From positions 535,608,083-535,672,082 of the forward strand of contig NC_058520.1 in assembly GCF_904849725.1 (NCBI RefSeq): DNA of 64,000 nt, read 5' to 3'. Each line of letters begins with the position of its first letter. Position 1 is the first letter of the stretch. This DNA is from Hordeum vulgare subsp. vulgare. Its lineage: Eukaryota; Streptophyta; Magnoliopsida; Poales; Poaceae. Position numbers and translations under genes: made by a program. Positions 23,101 to 35,008 of the stretch are shown piece by piece. The notes beneath the pieces were generated by a model, which saw only the letters and a list, made by a program, of their open reading frames with translations, did no database searches and had not been told where the DNA came from.

Positions 23101-25048
23101 CCTAGTTGACAACTAATTCAAACGAAGCACGGAATAAATCCTACGAATTAAACAAAAGGGCATCACGACAAAATATCGCGCGAACTAACTTGCTCTAAAG
23201 CTAAAACTAATTGCACAGAAAAATCCCATGGATTTTTCTACCCCGGAAACATATAAAATATGTGGGGTTTGCAACACAAAATAATGTCACACATTAATGC
23301 GGGAAAATAACCTACGTACGGGAAAATAAACTACCGGCAATCTCTACACGTAGAAATACCAATGACCGTTCTAAAATACATGCAAAAATGATTCCTAAAA
23401 CATGGACATTTATACTACGGCATTCGGGCTATCTGAACGCGCGCGAAAAAATAATACGGGCTATATCCTAATTGGACAGCACACTAATCTATGTATTTGA
23501 CACGTTAAACTACGTCAAATAATCATGCAAGCAGTGAAATCGTGTTCTACTCGCAAAACTACCCCAAAACCATATAAAATACGCCTCGTTCCGACTTACG
23601 GTGAAAAAGATAGGAACGTTTGAAAATATGACATTTTTCTGAAAACATAATAAATCACAGGAAAAAAATAAATAAATACCTAAAGCCTAAATGGGCCGAA
23701 AGCGAGGCGTATGAAAGCTAAAAGATGCCCACGGCGTTGGATAGGGCACGGGCTACTCACCTTGGGCCATCGGGCCAGGAGAGGAGGCAAGCCGGTGATG
23801 GGCCGGTCGGGGCGCTGCACACAGGGGCAGACTAGGCCGGGGCGCGCCTGGCGCTGGGCGAGGCAGGCCGGCGAGGTGGGCCGCGCTGGGCCGAGGGGAT
23901 CTCGGGCGAGGCCCAGCTGGGGTAGGCGGCCTGGAGCGGGGCTCCTCGTCGTCCTCCTTGCGCACGAGGGCACCAGCACCATGGAGGCGGCGGCCGGTGG
24001 CTAGGGCGGCCGGCCGAAGCGGGGAGGCGGCCGGGAGGCGGCGGATCCCGGCGGATCAGGGGCGGCTAGACCCATTCCCGTCGGTGGCGGCTCGAACTGG
24101 CGACCGTGGGAGGAGATCTCGGCGAGCTAGGGTGGCGGCAGGAGGCGGCCATGGCCGGCGAGCTCGGGCACGGGGCATCCGGCGACATGCAGGGGCGTGA
24201 CGGCGGGGGCCCAGCTGCCGGCGAGGGAGCCACTTCGGCTCGGGCTTGCCGCTGCGACCAGGAGAGGGAGGCTCGCCTCCAGGAGGCGGCGCGAGCAGGG
24301 CCCTGGCGGCGGCCGGCCAGATGGGCCCGACAGGGCCCGATCCGGGCTGGGCGGGCTGGCGGCTGCGTAGTGGATGGGGGAGGAGAGAGAGTGGGCGGCT
24401 GCTAGGGTTTGGTGGGGCTGCGCGGAAAACGATGAGGAGAGAGTGGGTGTCTAAAATAATGACATGGGGGCCTATATATAGACAAACGGGGGGGGGGGGC
24501 TAGGTTACCCGAAATCGCGTTCCGGATCCAACCGTGCGGTCGGATTCGGACGATTCCGAACGCGGGAATGGGTACGCGGCCGTGTAGAGGGGATATCCGG
24601 AGACGAGAGGGAGAACGGGCGGCGCGGCAACGCAATTTAAAACACAGGAACACGTCCGACGGTAGACCGGATACGGTGCCGCTACGGACGACCGTTCGGG
24701 TACCAGACGAACTCCGATCGCGACGAAATTCGACAGGCGGCCTAGCTAGAACTAATTACGACCGCATGCCAAGTTTCACCCCGATCAGAGGAGGTTTTAA
24801 ATGCACTTTTAAAACAGGGTTTCGACGATGCCGCGGGCGCGTGCGAGTGCGGCCGGGCTCAGAACGAACAACGACGAGAACTGGCAACTAACAACGGATG
24901 CGAGTTTTGAAAACTGGCGGCAACGGAGATGCCGATGCAATGCAGATGATGCGAATGATGCGATGATGATGCGACAAATAAAAATAGACATACGACGAAA
25001 ACGGAAAGAGAGGGGAATCTTCTGGAACGTCGGCATCGGGCTGTCACA
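20111..25048 (-). mobile_element. Solo LTR of a very long-LTR Gypsy-type element (4,938 bp), target duplication CACCA
   Basis: The block starts TGTCACGCCCAAGATGCGAC and ends GGGCTGTCACA. CACCA flanks it exactly at 20106-20110 and 25049-25053. The inverse termini TGTGACAGCCC and GGGCGTGACA fit a Jeli/Egug-like Triticeae Gypsy LTR (from memory). Orientation is taken from the promoter at 24473-24480 and the minus-strand leader. No internal sequence or second LTR is present, so it is a solo LTR. GC-rich ORFs in 23680-24600 are within LTR and not taken as genes. Confidence 0.85.
24473..24480 (-). promoter_or_regulatory. TATA box within the long solo LTR
   Basis: TATATATAGG on the minus strand is followed downstream by a pyrimidine-rich leader with CACTCTCTCC and AACCCTAGC phrases, as in plant promoters. 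It supports a minus orientation of the LTR and implies residual promoter activity is possible. Confidence 0.45.
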
Positions 25049-25053
25049 CACCA

Positions 25054-26108
25054 GCACCACAAACCTCGCCTCCCGCAACGGAAATGGTGGCGGGCCCTCA
25101 GGCGCTCGACCCCTTCTCCCTACCTCCATGGCGAGGCAACACCGTCGGATGCGGCTCTTTCGGGTGCGCACGCAGCGGCGTCCTTCGACCGTGGCGACGA
25201 CGCGACCACCGTACTGCAGGACGCAACCACCGCGCCGCGCCCACCCGTGCCAGCGTCGTGACCTCGCCGCCTGGCAGTGCTCGCCCTTGCCCGCCCGCGC
25301 CATGGCCGGCAGCGCCAGACCGTGGCCGCCTCTGGCCTCACCCGCCCAACCTCCTGTGCCACGCGTCCGTACCACGCCGCGTCTCGCGCTCAGCCGTGCA
25401 CCACGGTCGCCGGCGCCATGGCCGCGCTGCGCCGAGCCTCCGCCCGTCCGTGCGGTGTCGTCCTTGGACGGTCGCGGCGGTTACGGAAGAAATCCCCATG
25501 AGGAATTGCTCTGGAGAGAAAAAGAAGAGAACCTTATCTCTTCGGGTGTTTTCACTTCAGCCCTTGTGGTTTCTCATAATCACAAATAAGTTTCTGCATT
25601 TTTTTTATTGCTGAACCCATGGGTTAACAAATCTTTGCGATTAAGCCCTGTGGCTTAATGAATGTTATGAACGAGCCATCATACTAGACTTTACGGTTCA
25701 GCCTGAGGCTCAGGTTATTATTATTTATATTTATATAAAGCCTCAACTTTAAAAGAAATACATATGTTAGGCCGCAGGGGTCTTCGAAGGTTGCATAAAA
25801 TATAATTATGCATCATTTTACAACAAGTAAAATTGCTATTTAAAGCCCTCAGATGTTCATATATTGCATGTATTTTCGTAGAAAATTGTTGTGAAATGAA
25901 TATTTTGTTTCATTTCACACACGCCTTTGAAATTTATGGCATTTTCCTAATACTAGCCTCAATATTTTTCTATGATATGTCATTTTAATACAACAACTAT
26001 ATATTTGCAATTGGAATTAAATTTCCCCGCAAATATTGACGAAGTTAAAAATAATGATTATGAAGTGTCATACTCAATATGACTACATACATTTATTTGT
26101 GAATCACA
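25054..26108 (+). other. Interior of the host Copia element, non-coding in part
   Basis: This resumes the element cut at 20110. A GC-rich part (25054-25500) holds overlapping ORFs without domains. From 25560 the sequence becomes AT-rich. GAG motifs could not be recognised with confidence. Confidence 0.4.
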
Positions 26109-26495
26109 AGGTATTGGTGATATCTACTGCACCATTTGTAGATTATTCATCATTACTGTGAGGTCTACATCTTGTCAAATTTACAAGATGATTATCTTCA
26201 AAGTGCTCTTCCTAATATTAATGTTAGATGTGACTACCTTAGAATATCATAAGGTAATATTGGCATCTACTGTAATTTTTTTTACAGACTATCCACTATT
26301 ACTGCAAGGTCTACATCATGTCATTCGGACATATGACTACCTTCAAAGTGATTTTCTTAAATATAGAATAACATAAGGTAATAGATATATGAACATCTAC
26401 TGATAAAAGTCAGACTATGTTTTCTATTACTGTGAGATCTACACCATATTGGTGATTATCTTCAAAGTGTTATCCTATATAAACTGAGGTCTACA
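26109..26495 (+). repeat. Tandem repeat, about 120-143-bp unit, three copies
   Basis: The order ATCTACTG, then TATTACTG, then GGTCTACA(T/C), then CTTCAAAGTG recurs three times, with units beginning near 26109, 26252 and 26377 at GGTA. Units are diverged and unequal in length. Confidence 0.7.
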
Positions 26496-28239
26496 CATAT
26501 GGCTATATGGCATCAGTCGTACTAAAATTTGCTCCTCTGAAGCAATTGTTGTTGTTCACTAAAATGATTTACTATCATAGTAAATTCATGCATGATTATT
26601 ACATGTTGATGGTACTATCTACCAATATCAATTATTCAAGCCTCATTTTGTTTGAATATGTCATAGAGAATTATGCAAATATTTGCATACTCCAATGATT
26701 AACTTTTATTACATTGATAAAATACATGGCAATGGAGCCTACGTCATTATTTCTAATTAAATTGTCGTCCATCTGTCAAGATGGACCCCATAATTTATGG
26801 AAATAATAGAGTGGATCAACACTTTCACAAGGTTCACATCACATCATGGTTATACTTTCATAGTGACTAACCAATGTTAAGCATGCAAATCTGTACGTTT
26901 TGGCACTGACACTAAAGTCACACAATTCCTCAAGAATGAAGTCCAAAACATTAACAATAATTTCATCACATCACTGTGTTGTACTGAAGGATATACCCAG
27001 GTTCACCAAGGATCACCTTAGCCATGATTGTTCTCAAACAAATCATTTATTCATAGATGTCACTTACTCCTAGAAGTAAATTAAATAAATGCATTAGCAT
27101 TTTCAAGTAAGCATGGTTGACATTTCCAAATGCAGTAAGTACATGTTAGGTGATATTATTTATTGTAAGATGATTCATGACATCAGTCATTATATCCACA
27201 TGCGGCATTTGTGGCCACTACAACTCCACCTTCGAAATATATGTCATGGCTATTCTCTTAATAGCTAAATATGTTTATATGCATTTCGTTTGTCACCAAC
27301 TTCACTTAGTTCTCAAACTAAGTACATAATGGATGAATATTTATTCATCTTGAATATTTCCTTTAAGAGAAACATGCTGCCATGAGCACATCGCGAATAA
27401 TCACCCATTCGTTTCTCAAGACCTCAAGTCTATCGCAGCTCACATTTTTGTCACTCGATCAACTTTAAGTTGAGATAGATCTCATGATCAAATATTTTCA
27501 TCCGAAGATCCAGTTGAAAATCCCTCAATACACTTTACATATTCTTATGATAGTCCTACCATTTTCATGATGAAGAAACATGGAATTTCATAAAATCATC
27601 AGATTCACCCAACGGGTGCTATTCCATTATTTGAAATTATTGCTAGCATTGTGGATAATAATCAAGTCATTGGTCACAAAATAGAACCATGATGTATTCA
27701 AAGTAAAGTGGAGGCTAAAATGCAACCAAAGATGGAATTATTTCTTAAATAGGGAATATATCGTTTTCGAACGATCAACGACAACTCTCAAGTTTGTCAA
27801 ATGTGTGGTTATTTAAACATCGTACCCATGATTACCAAACCGTCAAACATATGGTTAAACCAAACCATAAATTTATCAAGAAGGCGAATAAGTTCATTGG
27901 GATAGTTGAAAATTTGCAAACATACAACCAGGAAATATCCTCGTAAATGATTGTTTTCAAATCTTCATTAGAAGGAGAACCAAAAATATAGTGTAATAAA
28001 AGAATGATCAATTCCTTTATGCCTATGAATGTTTGCATAATTAATTTTTCAGTAATATGGATGACCTCATGGAATATCCTAATTATTCCCAAAATAACAT
28101 TAGCCTATACTTGTGCTACTACATGTAGTGTAATGTCCAATATCCTATTTATTGGACATTATATTTGATAAATTTTGAATGTATGAATCCATTCATACTG
28201 AATATTGTTGCATACACAACGATTTTCTAAGTATTAATA

Positions 28240-28760
28240 AATTAAATATAAAGCTTAATAGCCTTAGTCATCCTGGTTTGGGGATGATTAGAAAATTATT
28301 GACAATTCTATTGGTCATAACTTAAACAAGTTGCAAAATTTCCCAAATCATCAGATTTTATGTGCACCACATGTGCCATAGGGGAAATTAATTTAAGGAA
28401 CTCTCACCTTACAATTCTAAATGAGCCAACTCATTCTTCCTTGAACACATTCAGAAGATATGTGCATTACTCAACAATTGTGTGGTATTATATAGATACT
28501 TCATGGTACTCATGAAAACATTTATAAAATGATTTCTAGTGTGTCTCTTATCACACAAACCATGAATGATATAACTAAATTAATTGCTCAAATTCTCAAA
28601 GTAAGAGCAAGCTAGTTATCCTAAACAAGGGATAAATCCATTCGAATGGACAACTTCGTTGAACTCATTTCACAAGCAATGTATGATTATACCTAATACT
28701 TTATGTACATAGACATAATGGTTTCGTTCAATATCTTATCAAAGATAGTGAAATTAATAA
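28240..28760 (+). pseudogene. Copia pre-integrase/integrase remnant
   Basis: Translation in shifting plus-strand frames gives SHPGLGMIRK then IIDNSIGHNLNKLQNFP and LCAPHVP, matching a pre-integrase zinc-binding region. Downstream, YFMVLMKTFIK and VCLLSHKP match the integrase core around its first catalytic acidic residue, and a NPFEW stretch stands where family members have the second acidic block. Several stops and frameshifts make it non-coding. Confidence 0.65.
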
Positions 28761-29599
28761 TATGACCAAACTTATAGAATCGTAATTTACTAGTCTCATG
28801 CTAGACAAATACGGCATTACACACCGTAAGTATGATCTAAATCATACCAACTGCATAGCATACTACTTTCCCCTTGTAGTAATTACATGGAAATCAACAA
28901 AGTATTTCCTATCTGTGATAATTCGGTTACATACCGATAACACCACTCCAGCATACATCAATGGGCTCTCACAGAAATTTAGGGAACTATGTGAGGAATA
29001 ACAATTTATCCGTCAATCAAAAATTATTCACAGCCCGTATGCTGATTGCATCAGCAATAAGGACATTCCCAGCATTAGGGGGAGATTAGTACCACAAAGA
29101 ATGCCGAGAAATAAATTAGACATGTTATTTACATTCAGTCCTTATATCCACGCACTCAAAGAATCTGAACAAGAAGTTTAGAATCACATATTTGCAACTT
29201 ATTGCAAATCTGCCATATACATTTACTCATGACAAAGGTGTCACTCAAATTTATATTCCTGCAGTAAAGTGTCATAAAGAGTGGAGGTACCTGATAAAAC
29301 ACCCTTCTCCCCAAATGAGAGCAAGAGGGGGAGAAATCTGACCACATGAGATATAATATCGCATATGCTTCCGCGGAAACAGAGGAAATCAAATCCTCAA
29401 CCAGTAAATGTAATTCAACATCAAGTTGAAAGACACCTCAGTGGATGCTCATCATCCAAAGCCCGACATAAATGTGCACAAATGTTTTGGTGTCGAGACA
29501 TCGAAACACCTTGACTCCATTGTTGTAAGAAATCTCAAGGAGTTAAAAGGAATAAATACATTTCCACAAATTTCATCGATTCCTCTAGAATCATATAAC
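28761..29599 (+). other. Decayed Copia pol interior
   Basis: Continuation of the same element. A conserved-looking phrase KDIPSIRGRLVPQRMPRNK (29048-29110) is readable, and purine tracts CATTAGGGGGAGATTAG (29053) and CAAGAGGGGGAGAAA (29320) occur. Reverse transcriptase motifs are absent, so much of pol has been lost. Confidence 0.5.
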
Positions 29600-29713
29600 A
29601 TAAGTCTACATTTGTCGACATTGTAACTCTAAGCTGCCTTGTAAGAAGGGTATAAATACCCAGTTTTCATTCAATAAGAAAGACTGTTCAGTCATTTGCT
29701 TTTATTCTTTCAC
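29600..29713 (+). repeat. End of Copia 3' LTR with TATA box
   Basis: GGGTATAAATACCCAG at 29649 followed by TTCATTCAATAAGAAAG and the terminal TTATTCTTTCACAC. The terminus matches that at 19660-19685. The LTR start is not resolved. Confidence 0.55.
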
Positions 29714-30305
29714 ACTTTTTTTCTTCTGCAAGCCGGCCTACGATGGACAACCGCAGGAGACGACTGGCACGCAGAGATGGAAACCCATGATAGGGCGTGA
29801 CAGTGGGAGCCAGCGACGGGGAGGCAACGAGAGCTGACGGGGCATGCGGGCGCTGGAAGGCGGAACCGGGGGCGGTTTTTGTTGGGTGGGCGGGGAACGC
29901 CGGCACGCTAGTGCGAGAATGGGGCAACATAGCAGTAGGAGCCGGGCGCACGACCACGGGGGCGACGAGACGCGCATGCGATGTGGCGCGTGAGCGACGC
30001 GGTGGCGGAGCGACGACCCGATGCACGTGCACGCGGATGTGTGAAGTCATGGAGGCGACGTGTAGTGCGGCGTGAGGGCGATGTCGGGACCTCGATCCTA
30101 AGCCATGTAGATATAGCATGTAACACATCATATAGGTTTGGGGCCTCACACACAGTACACAATGACTGCCACCTTACCTTGGCCGGACCATTTGCACCTT
30201 TTCGCTCACGTATATGATTATGTCGCTAGCATCCACATGTCAAAGAAGCTGGGTCGACATGACTAGTTATAGACCCAAGTGGCACAACCGTAGAGGGACA
30301 GACAT
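29714..30305. other. GC-rich unassigned DNA
   Basis: No recognised gene. Open frames on both strands (for example 29688-30149 minus, 29797-30075 plus) overlap and have no domain signature. Confidence 0.4.
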
Positions 30306-32207
30306 ACGTAACCCACTAATGCAGGTGTCGGTCAATAATGAGTGTAGATGAGTCGTAGCAAGCTACAAGGACTCCATTACACCGCGTGACATTTCCCCGT
30401 AGGGACCGATACAACAACAAAGAAGGATACATGCTTGTCAATCAATGTATCCGGAGCATTAGCAAGCTACCAAGGCTTAGTTGAAGCACAAAGAGGCATT
30501 TTCCCGTAAAGAAGGCTATTAAAGGCATACAACTAGGTGTTGAATCCCACACATACCAATGCATTTCAAAAATACGTGCAATATGCACAATATGTGTAGA
30601 TACATCATGGCATCACAACATAACTCTACAATATAACATTTATTTAGAAGGTTTCGAAGAGCCAACATAGTATAATGTTACAAGCAGGGGGTCACATGAC
30701 CCACCATTCACATCATACAATCAACAAGCAGAATTTATATGTCTGGGTACAGACATCTACTCAAAATGACTTAAAGATCCTGAAAAGCTACAACGACCCT
30801 ACCAAACGAGCCAAACCTCTGTCTCGGATTCCCAAGCTAACATGGTCAGCATCGAACTTTGCGCAGAAAACCAATAGTGAGACTGAAGTCTCCTATGAAA
30901 AAACATAATTTAAGCAACTGTGAGTACAAAGGTACTCAACAAGACTTACATCAGAACTATGTACATATGCATCATTTTCAACAAAGGGGGTTGTGGAGTT
31001 CATTGCAGCAATCCATCTTTGATTCTTGGATAACCTGTACTACGACTACAAGCACTTTCTTTGAGATGGGATAGCGCACACGAGTCCGCATATTCACCAT
31101 GTCAATACACAACTATGGATCCACTCTCGTCTTCCTACGAGAAGGCTACGCATAGCACTCACACTTATCTTGCGTATTTTAGTGTATCCATTTCAATTGT
31201 CTATGTACCACATAAGTTTCCAAGTAGTCCATATCCGAGGTCGCGGCTATTCGAACAGATTAATTCACCAGCATGGGTTTACTTCTTCACAAACGCCCTC
31301 ACCACTTCTCACCGTATCCACGTCATGCATCTCGGCAACCTTCAAGCGGAAGCACCCGCGTGGGCCTCGGCCACGACCTTACTAACCACACAAGACTCTA
31401 GTCCATACGTAACCCAATAATGTAGGGGTCGGTCATCAACGAGTGTAGATGAGTCGTAGTAAGCTACAAGGACTCCATTACACCGCGTGCCATTTCCCCG
31501 CATGGACAAACACAACATCAAAGAATGATACATGTCAGTCAATCAATGTGTCCAGAGCAGTAGCAAGCTACCAAGGCTCGGTGGAAGCACAAAGAGGCAT
31601 TTCCCCGTAAAGAAGGCTACTAAAGGCATTCAACTAGGTGTCGAATCCCACACATACCAATGCATTTCAAATATACACGCAATACTCTACAATATAACAT
31701 TTATTTATAAGGTTCTGAAGAGCCAACATAGTATAATGTTACAAGAAGGGGGTCACATGACCCACCATTCAAAGCATACAATCAACAAGCGGAAGTTACA
31801 TGTATGGGTATAGACATCTACTAAAAATGGCTGGAAGAGCCTGAAAAGCTACAACGATCCTACCAAAGGAGCTAGACCTCTGTTTGGGATTCCCAAGCTA
31901 ACCCGATCAACATCGGACTTCGCGTAGAAAACCAATAGTGAGACTGAAGTCTCCTGTGCGAAAACATAATTAAGCAACCGTGAGTACAAAGGTACTTAGC
32001 AAGACTTACATCAAAACTATCTACATATGCATCATTTTCAACAAAGGGGGTTGTGGAGTTCATCGCAGCAAGCCAGCTTTGACTGTTGGCTAACCTGTAC
32101 TATGACTACAAGCACTTACTTTGAGATGGGATATCACACATGAGTCCACGTATTTACCACATCAATGCACCACAATGGATCCACTCACGTCTACCTACGA
32201 GAAGTCA
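30306..32207. repeat. Tandem duplication, 1,101-bp period, second unit cut by Angela insertion
   Basis: Unit 1 is 30306-31406; unit 2 starts at 31407 and is interrupted at 32207 by the element at 32208. Matching landmarks include TACATAACCCA-like starts, AAGAGGCATTT followed by CCCCGTAAAGAAGGCTA, GGGGGTCACATGACCCACCA and CCAATAGTGAGACTGAAGTC. On the minus strand the sequence resembles a Gypsy LTR or LTR-proximal region, with TAAATAAATGTTATATTG as a promoter-like phrase. Unit 1 has extra sequence at 30580-30620 and 31150-31400. Confidence 0.8.
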
Positions 32208-33945
32208 TGTTGGAAATATGCCCTAGAGGCAATAATAAAGTGGTTATTATTATATTTCCTAGTTCATGATAACTGTCTATTATTGATGCTATAATTGTAT
32301 TAATCGGAAACCGTAACACATGTGTGAATATATAGATCACAATGTGTCCCTAGTGAGCCTCTAGTTGGCTAGCTCATTGATCAATAGATGATCATGGTTT
32401 CCTGATCATGGACATTGGGTGTCATTGATAATGGGATCACATCATTGGGGAATGATGTGATGGACAAGACCCAATCCTAAGCATAGCACTAGATCGTATT
32501 GTTCATCTGCTAAAGCGTTTCTAATGTCAAGTATCATTTCCTTAGACCATGAGATTGTGCAACTCCCAGATATCATAGGGGTGCTTTGGGTGTATTAAAC
32601 ATCACAATGTAACTGGGTGATTATAAAGGTGCACTATAGGTATCTCCGAAAGTGTCTGTTGGGTTGTACGAATCGAGACTGGGATTTGTCACTCCGTGTG
32701 ACGGAGAGGTATCTCTGGGCCCACTCGGTAATTCATCATCATATTGAGCTCGGTGTGACTAAGGAGTTAGCCAAGGGATGATGTGTTACGAAACGAGTAA
32801 AGAGACTTGCCGGTAACAAGATTGAACAAGGTATAGGGATACCGACAATCGAATATTGGGCGAGTATCATACCGGTAGACAAAGGGAATTGCATACGGGA
32901 TTGATTGAAACCCCGACATCTTGGTTCATCCGATGAGACCATCGTGGAACATGTGGGAGCCCACATGGATATCTAGACCCTGCTGTTGGTTATTGACCGG
33001 AGAGGTGTCTCGCTCATGTCTGCATGGTTACCGAACCTGTAGGGTCTACACACTTAAGGTTCGATGACACTAGGGTTGTAATGGGAATAGTGTATGTGGT
33101 TACTGAAGGTTTTTCGGAGTCCTGAATGAGATCCCGGACATCACGAGGAGCTCCAGAATGGTCCGGAGGTAAAGATTCATATATAGGAAGTGAGGAATTG
33201 GTCACTGGAAGTGTTTCGAGCGACACCGGTAATGTACCGGGACCACCGGAAGGGTTCCGGGGTCCACGGGGAAGGGCCACCAGCCCCAAACTGCTACATG
33301 GACCTAAAGGTGGACGGGAACGAGCCCATATGTGGGCTGATTCACCACCACAAGCACCCCAAGGTGCAACAAGGGTTGGAGGGGCAAAACCCTAGGCGTG
33401 GGGAGGCCACCTTGGGCCTCAAGGCCCACCCTAGGGCGCCTTCACCTTGGCCGCCGCCCTAAGGGCCATCTAGGGCTCCCGCACCCTACTCCCTCTCCTC
33501 CTATATATAGTGAGGGTTTTGGGGCTGATTTGAGACAACAATTCTCTCTCTCTCGACGCAACCCTACTCCTCCTCCTCCTCGACCTCTGTAGTGCTTAGC
33601 AAAGCCCTCTCGGAGTGCCACGTGGCTCCACCGTCACCACGCCGTTGTGATGCCGGAGCTCTCCCTCAACCTGTCCTCCCTCCTTGCTGGATCAAGGCGT
33701 TGGAGACGTCACCGTGCTGCACGTGTGTTGAATGCGGAGGCACCATTGTTTGATGCATAGATCGGAATCCACCGCAATCTGAATCGCTGCGAGTACGACT
33801 CCATCAACCGCGTTCTAGCAACGCTTCCGCTTAGCGATCTTCAAAGGTATGAAGATGCTCTACCCCTTTGCTCGTTCGTGGTTTCTCCATAGATAGATCA
33901 TTGCATGGCATAGGAATTTTTTTAAAATTACTATGTTCCTCAACA
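32208..33945 (+). repeat. Angela-type 5' LTR (1,738 bp)
   Basis: Starts TGTTGGAAATATGCCCTAGA and ends ATGTTCCTCAACA. A TATA-like CTATATATAGTGAGG lies at 33499-33513, followed by the leader-like GGGCTGATTTGAGACAAC. The primer site follows directly. Confidence 0.92.
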
Positions 33946-33946
33946 G

Positions 33947-33958
33947 TGGTATCAGAGC
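33947..33958 (+). other. Primer binding site (initiator Met-tRNA)
   Basis: TGGTATCAGAGC, the standard plant Copia primer site complementary to the 3' end of initiator methionine tRNA, one base after the LTR end. Confidence 0.92.
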
Positions 33959-35008
33959 TAGTTTCTATGCATAGATTCTATGCACGAGTAGAACAAAAAA
34001 GTTGTGGGCGATGATTTTGTCAATTGCTCGCCGTTACTAGTCTTATCTTTTTTCGGCGGTATTGTGGGATGAAGCGGCCTGGACCGACATTACACGTACG
34101 CTTACGTGAGACTGGTTTCACCGCCTGACATGCACTTGGTGCATAAGGTGGCTAGCGGGTGACTGCCTCTCCTACTTTAGTCGAATTGGATTCGACGAAA
34201 TGGGTCCTTACGAAGGGTAAATAGGATTGACATATCATTGTTTTGGCTGTCACATAGGTAAGAAGCGTTTTTTGCTAGAAACCCAAATCAGCCATGTAAA
34301 ACTTGCAACAACAATTAGAGGACGTCTAACTTGTTTTTGCAGGGTAAGCTATGTGATGTGATATGCCCAAAAGGATGTGATGTTACATATGTGATGTATG
34401 AGATTGATCATGTTCTTGTAATAGGATTCATGACTTGCATGTCGATGAGTATGAGAACCGGCAGGAGCCATAGGAGTTGTCTTAATTTATATTATGAAAT
34501 GCAACGCCATGTGGTTACTTTACTTTATTGCTAACGGTTAGCTATAGTAGTAGAAGTAATATTTGGCGAGATGGCTTCACGGAGACACAATGATGGAGAT
34601 CATGATGATGGAGATCATGGTGTCATGCAAGTGACAATGATGATCATGCGGTGCCCCGAAGATGGAGATCAAAGGAGCAAAGATGATAATGGCCATATCA
34701 TGTCACTATATGATTGCATGTGATGTTTATCATGTTTTTCATCTTATTGCTTAGAACGACGGTAGCAAAGATAAGATGATCCATCATAAAATTTCGAGAT
34801 AATTATTCCCCTAAGTGTGCACCGTTGCAAAGGGTCATTGTCTCGAAGCACCACGTGATGATCGGGTGTGATAGATTCTAACGTTCGCATACAACGGGTG
34901 TAAGCCAGTTTACACACGCAAAACACTTAGGTTGACTCGACGAGCCTAGCATGTACAGACATGGCCTCAAATACGGGAGACCGAAAGGTCAAACATGAGT
35001 TGTATAGT
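33959..35008 (+). other. Untranslated leader of the Angela-type element (first part)
   Basis: Homologous to the inverted leader at about 1080-2289, with shared phrases GACGTCTAACTTGTTTTTGC and AACGACGGTAGCA. Copy 1 is inserted at its end, after ATAGT (35004-35008). Confidence 0.8.

Larger units (their letters stand above)
19655..29713 (+). mobile_element. Decayed Copia LTR retrotransposon, interrupted by a solo LTR
   Basis: The phrase GGTCATTTGCTTTTATTCTT followed by TCACAC ends a putative 5' LTR near 19685. GTTATCAGCACG follows immediately, the primer-site pattern of Copia elements that use an internal part of Met-tRNA. The same phrase with CAGTCATTTGC recurs at 29690-29713 as the end of a 3' LTR. 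Between them, after excluding 20111-25048, the interior contains a decayed integrase. The 5' LTR is truncated to about 30 bp of recognisable sequence. Confidence 0.65.

Noticed and set aside
24488..24500. Poly-G run and the GAAGAA microsatellite at 20409
   Set aside because: Simple sequence without evidence of function.
23680..25589. Long GC-rich ORFs, for example 24828-25589 (253 codons)
   Set aside because: Most lie within or across the end of the solo LTR at 20111-25048; the longest crosses the LTR/target junction at 25048, so it cannot be an ancestral gene.
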